DNA of 6,944 nt from AM-0621 sp964573505 (GCA_964573505.1 CAZNMS010000467.1:1-6944), one strand, 5' to 3'. Shown: positions 1 to 6,853, numbered from the stretch's first letter. Notes: a model not told the origin generated them from the sequence alone. Numbers and translations are program-made.

Positions 1-88
1 GCATACCCCGGCCACCGCACCAACCCCAACCCCCGCGCAAAACGGGATCGCACCCTCGTGAATCTCAATCACTGTCAAAAATGGTTGA
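1..88. other. left window edge, no gene assigned
   Basis: No complete gene is visible. On the plus strand one frame reads a Pro/Ala/Thr-rich tail (HTPATAPTPTPAQNGIAPS) to a TGA at 59-61, which could be the end of a gene lying left of the window. On the minus strand, a frame open from a GTG at 72-70 to the edge reads VIEIHEGAIPFCAGVGVGAV..., which could equally be the start of a gene running off the edge. It has no visible Shine-Dalgarno sequence. The two readings compete, and the base composition (runs of C and CA) could produce either by chance. Sequence to the left of the window would settle it. Confidence 0.25.
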
Positions 89-220
89 TACGGTCGCCGG
101 GCGCTTCAGCCCATTGCGACGACGGACATCTGGATTTTCCATATACCCGAACTTAACGTTGATACTGTCGCCGAGTGGCCTGACGAAAACTTCGCCCCCG
201 GCCTTGTGCCGGGGGCTTGA
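89..220 (+). pseudogene. possible C-terminal coding remnant ending in the palindrome
   Basis: This frame is open from just after a TGA (86-88) to a TGA at 218-220. It has no ATG and no plausible start with a ribosome binding site. The peptide includes IATTDIWIFHIPELNVDTVA and then EWPDENFAPGLVPGA-stop, and it reads more like protein than like random translation. Its last 14 residues lie entirely in the left arm of the nested palindrome. The convergent minus-strand frame at 448-272 ends with the very similar tail RWPEENFAPEFTSGV. Interpretation (inference): the tail of a decayed or frameshifted gene, or chance coding made by the repeat. I do not recognise the upstream part and assign no function. 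Confidence 0.3.
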
Positions 221-316
221 CGGCCTTTGCGCAAGTTCGAGTCAGTTCGAATTCGACTTGTGCAGAGGCCGTTAAACCCCCGAGGTGAACTCGGGGGCGA
301 AGTTTTCCTCAGGCCA
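176..316. repeat. 141-bp nested palindrome (large inverted repeat with a hairpin in each arm)
   Basis: The outer arms run inward from TGGCCTGACGAAAACTTCGC (176) and, on the other strand, TGGCCTGAGGAAAACTTCGC (from 316). They stay complementary, with mismatches, almost to the centre near 246; the inner part of each arm carries CGGCCTTTGCGCAAG or CGGCCTCTGCACAAG. Each arm also contains its own perfect hairpin of 8 bp with a 5-nt loop: 195-215 (CCCCCGGC/GCCGGGGG) and 277-297 (CCCCCGAG/CTCGGGGG). The two hairpins differ in sequence, but each keeps its own pairing, which suggests selection or copying of the fold rather than of the sequence. It could form a cruciform in DNA or a branched RNA fold. 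It resembles dispersed bacterial palindromic elements (REP/RPE-like). Whether it recurs in this genome cannot be seen here. Confidence 0.85.
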
Positions 317-448
317 GCGCAAGGCGGCGGCGAGGTTTTCAGCACGGCAGTCGTCGCCTGCCGTCTCAAGATCGGTGCCCGGTTCATCAAACGGCCGATC
401 GATGGCGTCGCGAGCCCGCGTGACCTGAGCCGCGACAAACTTGGGCAT
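272..448 (-). CDS. small hypothetical protein (58 aa), uncertain
   Basis: An ATG at 448-446 opens a 58-codon frame ending in TAA at 274-272; an in-frame start at 484 would add 12 residues. The peptide begins MPKFVAAQVTRARDAIDRPF and ends RWPEENFAPEFTSGV. It is acidic, soluble-looking, without a membrane segment, and has one cysteine. Codon use is ordinary for a GC-rich genome, which argues mildly for real coding. Against it: there is no Shine-Dalgarno sequence, I recognise no family, and the last 15 codons are the right arm of the palindrome, so the natural C-terminus may have been replaced by repeat sequence. It may be a decayed gene fragment. It lies downstream of, and co-oriented with, the giant RTX gene, separated from it by about 200 bp and a strong inverted repeat. 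Confidence 0.3.
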   Translation of the reverse strand: MPKFVAAQVTRARDAIDRPFDEPGTDLETAGDDCRAENLAAALRWPEENFAPEFTSGV

Positions 449-471
449 GGGGCAAAACAGGGTCGCAGTCA

Positions 472-541
472 AAGTGAGCGGCAAGGCGCTAGCCGCCGGT
501 AGCGCAACAAGGACCGGCGGCTAGCGCCTTGCCGCTCACTT
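472..541. repeat. perfect 29-bp inverted repeat, 12-nt loop
   Basis: The arms 472-500 and 513-541 are exact reverse complements over 29 bp (AAGTGAGCGGCAAGG... pairing with ...CCTTGCCGCTCACTT), around a loop at 501-512 (AGCGCAACAAGG). The sequence contains the motif GGCAAGGCGCTAGCCGCCGG, which I associate from memory with repeats scattered through Rhodopirellula-type genomes; this was not checked. It lies 105 bp past the stop codon of the giant minus-strand gene, so in RNA it would form a very stable stem able to protect a 3' end or help termination. The downstream strand has no T-run, so it is not a canonical Rho-independent terminator. Confidence 0.85.
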
Positions 542-646
542 CCTTCTCGAAGTTGCTACCTAATGACACCTCGTTTTGATCCCTGCCCAAACTTGCGAGT
601 GACCCCTTCCTCGCGAGCGACCTGAGCCGCTGTCGTGGTCCAACTC

Positions 647-3600
647 TCATATTGAGTCGATCCAGTTCGGCAGCGATTGAAGCACATCTAGGATCGCGAC
701 CTCGCTCGGCGACTCATGCGAGTCTTGATCGTCGTTATCGAAGATGTCCTCGCCGTCGCCTCCGATGAGCGAGTCGATGCCGGTGGCGGGATCAATGCGG
801 TCGCCACCGATGAGCAGATCACTTTGAGAGCCACCAATCAGAGTGTCATTTCCCGCAGCACCAAGCAGTGTCACCGAGACGGTCGCAGCGCTGGCGTCGA
901 ACTTGTTGGCTTTCTCACCGCCAAGGAGCACCACTCCCTCGATCGACACTGTCCGATCGCGACCGAGTGCTTGCGCGACCGCCTTTGCCCCAATGACAGC
1001 GATGTCGAAGTCGCCGAATTCGAATTGGACATCGTTGCCGCCTTGTCCGAGCAACTCGTCGTTACCGGCGCCGCCGCTGAGAACATCGTTGCCATCACCG
1101 CCCTTGATGGTGTCATTGAACGCACCGCCGAGAAGCGTGTCGTCTCCTCCATTGCCAATCATCAGCACGGGCAACGCGGAGTGGCGTGCATCGAATCGAG
1201 TGGATTCTGGCCCACCGATGAGATGCAGTTCCTCGATCGCTTGAAGTGAGTCGGTGTCGGACCAACTTGAACTCATGAAAGTGCCGACCACGTTGACGTC
1301 ATATAGCCTCGTCTCAATGACTCGGTCGAAATCGACGCCACCGTTGAGCACGTCGAATCCCCAGCTTCCGGTCAGGGTGTCTTTCCCGAGGCCGCCATTG
1401 AGCTGATCATCGCCGCTATCCCCCAACAGGACGTCATTGCCGCCATAGCCGAAGAGAGTGTCATTGCCTTCGGCCCCGTTAACGGAGTCGTTGAAGGATG
1501 AGCCGAGCAACAAGTCACCCCGACTGGTCCCGATAAGAGTGGCCGGTCCATCGAAGTTGCGGACATCGAACTTCACGCCTCTAGAGTCCGTTGGCGGCAC
1601 TAACGAGGTTCGCAGTCCCAGGTAACGATACCCCCAGCGATTTGACGGCTCGAAAGTGGGGCGAGTGAATGTCAGGTCAAAATAGTCCGCACCGTAAAGC
1701 TCCACGTTGTCCCAACGGCCCGACAAGGTGTCGGTTCCGAGCCCTGTGAGTTGAGTCGCTCCCGTTATTCGGTCTGTCGTAACTGTTACATTGCTCGAGC
1801 TGAATTCGGCTAGGTGATTCGAGCCGATGCCAGCATCAAGAACATCGTTGCCGAGGCCGCCCCCGAGACTGTCGACTCCTGTTGCTCCGCGGAGGGTGTC
1901 GTTTCCGTTACATCCTTGCAGGCAATCGTCGCCTCCTGCACCGATCAGCACATCGTCTCCGTCGTCGCCATAGAAGACTTCCTGCGAGTTGCCGCCGATG
2001 AGGGTGTCGTTTCCGGATCCTGTTCGTACTTTGATCACGCCCCGAGTCACTGCCCTTGAATCAACAAAGTCAGGGGCATCACTGCCAATGAGTGTTGCGG
2101 CTTCAAAGCCTTGAACGATGACGCGGTCTCCGCGCTCGGTCAGATAGCCCGAGTCAGTTAGCAACAACTGACCGACGAAGTCATCGTCGATGCTGCTCAC
2201 CGCGTCCCCGCCATTCAGCGTGTCGACACCGTCGCTGCCACGTAGGGTGTCGATGCCTTGTTGCCCTTTGAGCACGTCATTCCCCGCGTTCCCAAAGAGC
2301 TGATCATTGCCGGTGCCTCCATCAAGCAAGTCGTTGCCGTCGCCACCGCTGAGAGAATCATCTCCAGCAAGTCCTCGCAACGTGTCGTCGCCGGCAAAGC
2401 CAAAGAGTGAATCTGATCCCGGCCCGCCGCTGATGAGGTCGTTCGAGTCGTCTTCGTCACTGCTGTCGTAATGAACCTCTGAGACAAAGTCTTGGGCCGA
2501 GCCGGCGCCATTCAATTCATCGGCTCCCGGACCTCCGTCAATGCGATCAGAACCACCACCGCCGCTGATGAGGTCATTGCCATTATCGCCATTCAGGGTG
2601 TCATTGCCCCGATTGCCGAATAGGGAATCGTTGCCGTCTCCACCGGACAAGATGTCCGCAGCGTCCTCTGAGTTGGACGTGTGATAAGACCAAATTTCAT
2701 CCCTATAGGTGGAATAAGAACTATCTTCATCCCAATAGAAGGCGAAGGTCGCTAGTGCGCCATGCACGAAGTCATCACCTTCGTTCCCGTTGATAGAGTC
2801 TGCGCCTGCGAGCCCAAAGAGACTGTCATTGCCAGAGCCACCGAAAATCGTGTCGTCTCCATCGCCTCCGAACACCGTCACAGGCAGCCTTATTCCCGTC
2901 GCATCGAATCGATCATTGGTCTCTCCGAGTAGAACTAAAATCCCGTCAGTCACATCCTCAACCGCGAAGCTGAATTGATTCGATCCCTCATGTGTCGAAG
3001 AACTCACTACATAATGAGTCTGCGGTTCATTCAATCGGACAGACACGTCGGGCGCGACATTCCGTGTCGAGCGAATCTGAATTTGTCCGTCGGTTAGCCG
3101 GGCATCAATGCCTCCGGCGTCGTCATCGAGCAGATCCAATGAAAGGTACCATGGGGTCAATGAAATCTGCGGATTGTTTGCGAGTTGGATAGAGATGTTC
3201 CTGTTGTCTTTATCCAACGAGTCTTGTGGTAGCCGTATCTCCAAAGTCCCCGTCATACCGCCGGCAGGAATCACGATCTCACCGTCGTTGCTGAATTCAA
3301 CGCTAAATACCGGCCGCCTGTACTCGAAGTTGCCTGTGACAGGGTCGTAGGTCGAAAATGAGTAATTATCAGACGATTGAAATTGGTATGTCAGCGTTTC
3401 GTCAGTTGGCAGATCGAGAGTCACGCTGAGCGTGGCTGACTGGCCTTCGAGCAATGCCTCACGATCAATGGACCATGTCGCTCTTGGAGCCGGGCGATGC
3501 CAATACCGAGCGAACTGCGGAAGCAAGGCGAGTCCGGCTGCATCCACAATTCCAGTCGCCTGATCGCGAAAGCCGAAGCTGTAAAAGCCCGCCCGACGCG

Positions 3601-6022
3601 TAACTGACGAAAGGTCGATGGTGTAAGTGTCTCGGCTGCCGAGCAGGCTCAAGCCATCCAGACTGACATCACTGCCGTCGCATGTGAGACTGAGGTCCGA
3701 CATGTTGAAACCACTGACCGGCTCTGAGAACTTGAAGGTAACAACTCCTACATGAGTTGTACCTTCTGAACCATCGAAGCCCGTGATGGTCAAACTCGGT
3801 CGAGTCGTATCGCGAGTTTGCACAAGCAGGCTCGTCGTTCCATTCGCATAGACGTTGAAGGGCACGCCGTCCCGTAGCCACTCGCTGCGCACGAGCACCC
3901 AGCCATCACCGACCTGCACAACGTCATGGCCGGGAGTGGCCAGAACTCGCACAGTTTGACCGCGATGATTGAGTTGCCGCACTTCCTGAACGTCGAGAGT
4001 CAATGTGTTGAACGCGCTGCCGGTGCTCGGACTCCGAATGTCAATCACAGAAAAATTCGTCAGATCGCTATCCGGCAAAGTGGTGAGGTCGAGCACTACT
4101 CCCGCAGCATCAACAACCAATGTGTTGCTGCCGCTGCCGCCATCGAGTCGCCGAAATTCATTGCTTCGAATCACGACTCGGTCAGGACCAGCACCTCCCA
4201 ATAAGACATCGTCAGGACCAGTTCCAAGCAACGTGTCGGCGCCACGTCCACCAATCAATCGCGCGACTTCAGGAGTCGACTCAAGTCGGTCCATTGAGGG
4301 CGTTCCAATCTGCGACTTCAGATTTCGGAAGTTGCTTCCATAGACCACATAGACTTCGCCGGAACTCTCTGTGGCATTGGTTCTGCCATCAGCCTGCGGT
4401 GCGCCCATGATGAAATCGCCCAGACCATCGCCGTTCATGTCACCGACACCTGCGACCGACGATCCCAAAAGGTCGTCACCGTTGAGCTCAGTGAAGGTCA
4501 GCAAGGAATCAACGTCATCCTTGAAGTCGATCGTTTGCGGCCACTGCGATCGTCCAAACAACACCCGCACGGTGCTCGGCCCAGATACGTCAGCGATTGG
4601 TGTTTGATAAGCACCGATCAACAGGTCATCGAAGCCATCGCCATCTAGGTCATCAGCGATTCCCAGCGAGTTGCCGCTCAAACTCTGTTGCATGCGTCCG
4701 AAGAGAGTCACTCCGAGTGAACCGAGTTGCGCAAGTTGAATGGTCGAAGGCAAATCGTCGTTACCGAAGACCAGATAACTCTCGCCAGCGTATTCTCGTG
4801 AGTTGTCGACCGAGTCCGCTGCTCGGGCACCGATCAGTAAGTCCTCGAATCCGTCACCATTGACGTCGCCAGCTCCACTGACAGAGCAGCCTGCATAGTC
4901 ACCACTGTCTGCTCCAAATATGGTCACGCCACGCGAACCGAGATTGCCAAGTTCAACTTCTCGTGGGAGGCTCGCCGCTCCATAGATCAGGTAGGTTGCG
5001 CCGAAGGCAGTCACCGATGATGACTGCGGCGTTGCATACAACGCACCGATCAAGAAGTCCGCAAAGCCATCGCGATTAACGTCCCCTGCCGCACTGAGAG
5101 CTCTGCCCGCTTCGTCATAGGAGTTCGCGCCAATGAACTTGGTACCGTTGGAGCCGAGATGCCCCAAGTCGATCGTGGCCGGTGACGAGCGGCGACCCAG
5201 AATCAGATAACTCCGCCCGCTGTATTGCAGGCTGTTCTCTGAGGCCGGAGTGCCAGGGGCTCCGACGAGCAGATCATCAAAGCCATCGCCGTTCGTGTCG
5301 CCCGCGAAGCTCACGGCGAGTCCGCAATAATCGTTGAACGCTGCGGGTGTAATAGTGATTCCCGCCTTGCCAAGATTCGCCAAATCGATGCGACTCGGCA
5401 GCGTGTTGCTACCGAAGACGACAAAGCACTTGCCAATTCTCGGTTGAGGCAAGCCCGCATCAAACCCTCCGGGCGCGCCGATCAGAAGATCGTCGAACCC
5501 ATCGCCGTTGAAGTCGCCTCCGCCAGTGACCGACCAGCCGCCGTAAGTGTGATCTCCGTCGCCCACAATCGTGACATTGCTGCGAGCTGCAATGTCACCC
5601 GCTCCGATTGGCTCAGGCCCACCAAACACGACGTAACTCTTCCCGGCACGATTCTGATTCAGTTCGTCGTTCGTCCCGTACCGCGCTCCGATGATGACAT
5701 CCTGATAGCCGTCACCATTCACATCGCCCGCACGGCTGACCGAGTTTCCAAAATAATCATATTCGTCGGCTCCATAGAGCACGTTGAGATTCGGCGCCGT
5801 CGCCAATTCGATAGTTGCTGCCGGGCTGGTGAGGACGAGTCGGCGTTCAAGTGCTTCGATCTTGCGCCATGACTGCCGCGATCGACGAACCGCTCGAATT
5901 ACCTTCGGCGCTTGAAGTGCTTGTGAACGAAACCAGCTCAACCAATGTGTGACCCGCATTTGCCTCATCCTTGAGAAACTAAGACCGTGTTTGCGGCCGC
6001 TTGTAAACTGCCTTTGCGTCAC
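647..6022 (-). CDS. giant FG-GAP / Ig-like / Calx-beta / RTX calcium-binding surface protein
   Basis: Predicted exported, calcium-binding surface or secreted protein of 1791 residues. Residues 1-65 are basic (RRSRQSWRK) and end in LERRLVLT, like the N-terminal element of many large planctomycete extracellular proteins; no classical hydrophobic signal peptide is seen. Residues about 85-563 hold seven FG-GAP repeats with DxNGDGxxD-type calcium loops, as in integrin-alpha propellers. A short RTX patch lies at 590-617. Residues 740-835 (FKFSEPVSGF) look like a bacterial Ig-like domain and 846-968 like Calx-beta (EGQSATLSVTL; DDD end). Residues 1050-1765 are RTX nonapeptides (GGxGxDxLx) in blocks separated by beta-rich modules. 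No catalytic domain and no clear type I secretion signal at the C-terminus are visible. Start: the GTG at 6022 lacks a Shine-Dalgarno sequence. An ATG at 5959 (M22) has AAGGA 8 nt upstream and is an equally good or better start. The frame is intact throughout. Adhesion or envelope function is an inference. Confidence 0.9.
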   Translation of the reverse strand: MTQRQFTSGRKHGLSFSRMRQMRVTHWLSWFRSQALQAPKVIRAVRRSRQSWRKIEALERRLVLTSPAATIELATAPNLNVLYGADEYDYFGNSVSRAGDVNGDGYQDVIIGARYGTNDELNQNRAGKSYVVFGGPEPIGAGDIAARSNVTIVGDGDHTYGGWSVTGGGDFNGDGFDDLLIGAPGGFDAGLPQPRIGKCFVVFGSNTLPSRIDLANLGKAGITITPAAFNDYCGLAVSFAGDTNGDGFDDLLVGAPGTPASENSLQYSGRSYLILGRRSSPATIDLGHLGSNGTKFIGANSYDEAGRALSAAGDVNRDGFADFLIGALYATPQSSSVTAFGATYLIYGAASLPREVELGNLGSRGVTIFGADSGDYAGCSVSGAGDVNGDGFEDLLIGARAADSVDNSREYAGESYLVFGNDDLPSTIQLAQLGSLGVTLFGRMQQSLSGNSLGIADDLDGDGFDDLLIGAYQTPIADVSGPSTVRVLFGRSQWPQTIDFKDDVDSLLTFTELNGDDLLGSSVAGVGDMNGDGLGDFIMGAPQADGRTNATESSGEVYVVYGSNFRNLKSQIGTPSMDRLESTPEVARLIGGRGADTLLGTGPDDVLLGGAGPDRVVIRSNEFRRLDGGSGSNTLVVDAAGVVLDLTTLPDSDLTNFSVIDIRSPSTGSAFNTLTLDVQEVRQLNHRGQTVRVLATPGHDVVQVGDGWVLVRSEWLRDGVPFNVYANGTTSLLVQTRDTTRPSLTITGFDGSEGTTHVGVVTFKFSEPVSGFNMSDLSLTCDGSDVSLDGLSLLGSRDTYTIDLSSVTRRAGFYSFGFRDQATGIVDAAGLALLPQFARYWHRPAPRATWSIDREALLEGQSATLSVTLDLPTDETLTYQFQSSDNYSFSTYDPVTGNFEYRRPVFSVEFSNDGEIVIPAGGMTGTLEIRLPQDSLDKDNRNISIQLANNPQISLTPWYLSLDLLDDDAGGIDARLTDGQIQIRSTRNVAPDVSVRLNEPQTHYVVSSSTHEGSNQFSFAVEDVTDGILVLLGETNDRFDATGIRLPVTVFGGDGDDTIFGGSGNDSLFGLAGADSINGNEGDDFVHGALATFAFYWDEDSSYSTYRDEIWSYHTSNSEDAADILSGGDGNDSLFGNRGNDTLNGDNGNDLISGGGGSDRIDGGPGADELNGAGSAQDFVSEVHYDSSDEDDSNDLISGGPGSDSLFGFAGDDTLRGLAGDDSLSGGDGNDLLDGGTGNDQLFGNAGNDVLKGQQGIDTLRGSDGVDTLNGGDAVSSIDDDFVGQLLLTDSGYLTERGDRVIVQGFEAATLIGSDAPDFVDSRAVTRGVIKVRTGSGNDTLIGGNSQEVFYGDDGDDVLIGAGGDDCLQGCNGNDTLRGATGVDSLGGGLGNDVLDAGIGSNHLAEFSSSNVTVTTDRITGATQLTGLGTDTLSGRWDNVELYGADYFDLTFTRPTFEPSNRWGYRYLGLRTSLVPPTDSRGVKFDVRNFDGPATLIGTSRGDLLLGSSFNDSVNGAEGNDTLFGYGGNDVLLGDSGDDQLNGGLGKDTLTGSWGFDVLNGGVDFDRVIETRLYDVNVVGTFMSSSWSDTDSLQAIEELHLIGGPESTRFDARHSALPVLMIGNGGDDTLLGGAFNDTIKGGDGNDVLSGGAGNDELLGQGGNDVQFEFGDFDIAVIGAKAVAQALGRDRTVSIEGVVLLGGEKANKFDASAATVSVTLLGAAGNDTLIGGSQSDLLIGGDRIDPATGIDSLIGGDGEDIFDNDDQDSHESPSEVAILDVLQSLPNWIDSI
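728..2875 (-). repeat. RTX (hemolysin-type) calcium-binding repeat region
   Basis: This encodes residues about 1050-1765 of the giant protein. Dozens of GGxGxDxLx units occur, for example GGDGNDSLFGNRGNDTLNG and GGTGNDQLFGNAGNDVLKG. In this family each aspartate and glycine turn binds Ca2+ and stacks into a parallel beta-roll. The blocks fall at about residues 1050-1088, 1122-1172, 1193-1272, 1335-1400, 1495-1562, 1620-1665 and 1715-1765. They are split by non-RTX segments, several of which share an LxGG...FDA pattern. Two short acidic, aromatic-rich insertions (about 1088-1120 and 1173-1195) interrupt the rolls. On the DNA the region shows recurring TGTCATTGCC-like words, which come from the repeated NDTL codons. 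Confidence 0.9.
4334..5761 (-). repeat. seven FG-GAP repeats (predicted beta-propeller)
   Basis: This encodes residues about 88-563 of the giant protein. Seven calcium loops of the DxNGDGxxD type begin at residues 100, 170, 242, 314, 386, 458 and 528, so the spacing is a steady 70-72 residues. Loop variants: DVNRDGFAD in blade 4 and DLDGDGFDD in blade 6. Each unit ends with a strand like YVVFGG, YLILGR or YLVFGN, and most continue with a linker of the LPSTIQLAQLG type. Seven FG-GAP repeats is the number that closes the integrin-alpha-type propeller, so the domain is probably complete. These propellers usually serve ligand binding; no ligand can be inferred here. Confidence 0.88.
5828..5851 (-). 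other. planctomycete-type N-terminal sorting motif (LERRLVLT)
   Basis: Codons 58-65 encode LERRLVLT after a strongly basic stretch (VRRSRQSWRKIEA). The layout of basic residues, then LExRxLLs/t, then the first domain recurs at the N-termini of large planctomycete surface proteins and is thought to direct export or sorting. The match is good but not exact (VLT in place of LLS or LLA). The role is inferred from family resemblance only. Confidence 0.6.
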
Positions 6023-6223
6023 TTGAAACAGGCGGATTGGTATTCACTCCACACGAACGCAGATAGGGCTATTTCGGGAGGTCTTCGCTTCTAAGGAGCG
6101 GATACAGGGTTCGGTCTCAGTGCCCCGAACATGGCGCGACAACGGCCCGATCCAATCCGATTGCAGCTCATCCGCGTGCAAGTCTTTAAGCCGTCCGCTC
6201 GTCGATCCAGCAGACAGACTTAA
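6023..6223. other. intergenic region between the divergent giant gene and IS fragment
   Basis: No reading frame with protein-like character and no RNA gene is recognised. The promoter of the giant minus-strand gene should lie here or slightly downstream, but I cannot point to a convincing -35/-10 pair; planctomycete promoters are often not recognisable by eye. No Shine-Dalgarno sequence precedes the GTG at 6022. Confidence 0.5.
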
Positions 6224-6853
6224 TTCTACAGCGCACCTTCGATGAATTGGCCCGGTGCGATAAGGGGCGGTTGAGTTTCGCGTTTCTGGGTGTTGACGTT
6301 CGGAGGGTCAAGGATGACTGCGGACGATGTGGTAGGGCTCGGTCAGGAATTCACTCAGTTTTTCGACGAGTTTCGAGACTGTCTCGGCCGCAAAGAGACT
6401 GTGGCCAAGATGGAAATCTATCTGCGTGGCCAGCTCGGGGACTTGCCTCGCAAGAACTCCGAACCGATGGCTTTGGCGGCCGGGATCTCGCCTCGGTCCT
6501 TGCAAGAGTTCCTAGCGAACGACGTCTGGGATGAAGATCGAGCCAATCAGATTGCTACGCAAATTGTCGTCCGAGATCACAACGATGAACTCGGGGTTGC
6601 CATCATTGACGAGTCCGGCCATCCCAAGAAGGGCGACCAAACTGCGGGCGTCCAACGGCAATACTGCGGCCGGTCGGGCAAGGTCGATAACTGTGTGATG
6701 ACCGTGCATCTCGTTTATGCCGGCTTTTGTAATAAATTTCACACCATGCTGCACAGCGATCTCTACCTTCCCGAATCATGGAACAGCGATCGCGAGCGGT
6801 GCCGTGCGGCCAAGATTCCTGACTCGCTCGTCTATCGCCCCAAGTATGAGATG
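6224..6853 (+). mobile_element. partial IS701-family insertion sequence (left part only)
   Basis: The transposase fragment at 6314-6856 places this in the IS701 family. The left end is not fixed. A plausible edge is just after TTAA (6220-6223), which fits the YTAR-type 4-bp target duplication recalled for this family, so the element would begin TTCTACAGCGCACC. A short hairpin-capable pair CGCACC/GGTGCG (6232-6237 and 6254-6259) lies just inside. No matching right terminal repeat (expected GGTGCGCTGTAGAA) occurs in the window, and transposase similarity stops near 6853, so the element is truncated or interrupted. The left boundary is an inference. Confidence 0.5.
6302..6307 (+). promoter_or_regulatory. 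ribosome binding site of the transposase
   Basis: GGAGGG lies 6 nt before the ATG at 6314 (GGAGGG-TCAAGG-ATG). This near-ideal spacing decides the start at 6314 over the upstream in-frame GTG at 6290, whose own upstream sequence has no such site. Confidence 0.75.

Noticed and set aside
106..438. 110-codon minus-strand frame across the left palindrome
   Set aside because: Runs through both arms and hairpins of the palindrome with Ser/Pro/Arg-rich, low-information sequence. The overlapping 448-272 frame is more protein-like.
227..502. 91-codon plus-strand frame ending in SERQGASRR
   Set aside because: Built from the right palindrome arm and the left arm of the 29-bp inverted repeat. Its end peptide is the translated repeat, a common source of spurious small genes.
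472..541. Canonical Rho-independent terminator
   Set aside because: The stem is strong, but no T-run follows on either strand, so it is annotated as an inverted repeat only.
716..1249. 177-codon plus-strand open frame opposite the RTX region (with a second one at 843-1244)
   Set aside because: Antisense shadow of the RTX repeats. The repeated GGxGND codons leave the other strand open, and the peptide has no family features.
728..2875. Regularly recurring short words (such as TGTCATTGCC) suggesting a CRISPR-like array
   Set aside because: The repeats are in phase with codons for NDTL/GGxG and have no constant repeat and unique spacer layout; they are protein repeats.
3926..4410. Overlapping plus-strand frames opposite the middle of the giant gene
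   Set aside because: They mutually overlap in different frames, have no start signals, and lie wholly inside the continuous minus-strand coding frame.
5444..5872. 142-codon plus-strand open frame opposite the FG-GAP region
   Set aside because: Shadow of the repeated propeller codons; the minus-strand frame has clear domain motifs across the same bases.
6247..6534. 95-codon plus-strand frame from a TTG upstream of the transposase
   Set aside because: Overlaps the transposase in another frame and is Arg/Gly-rich without motifs; the transposase frame carries the family motifs and the ribosome binding site.
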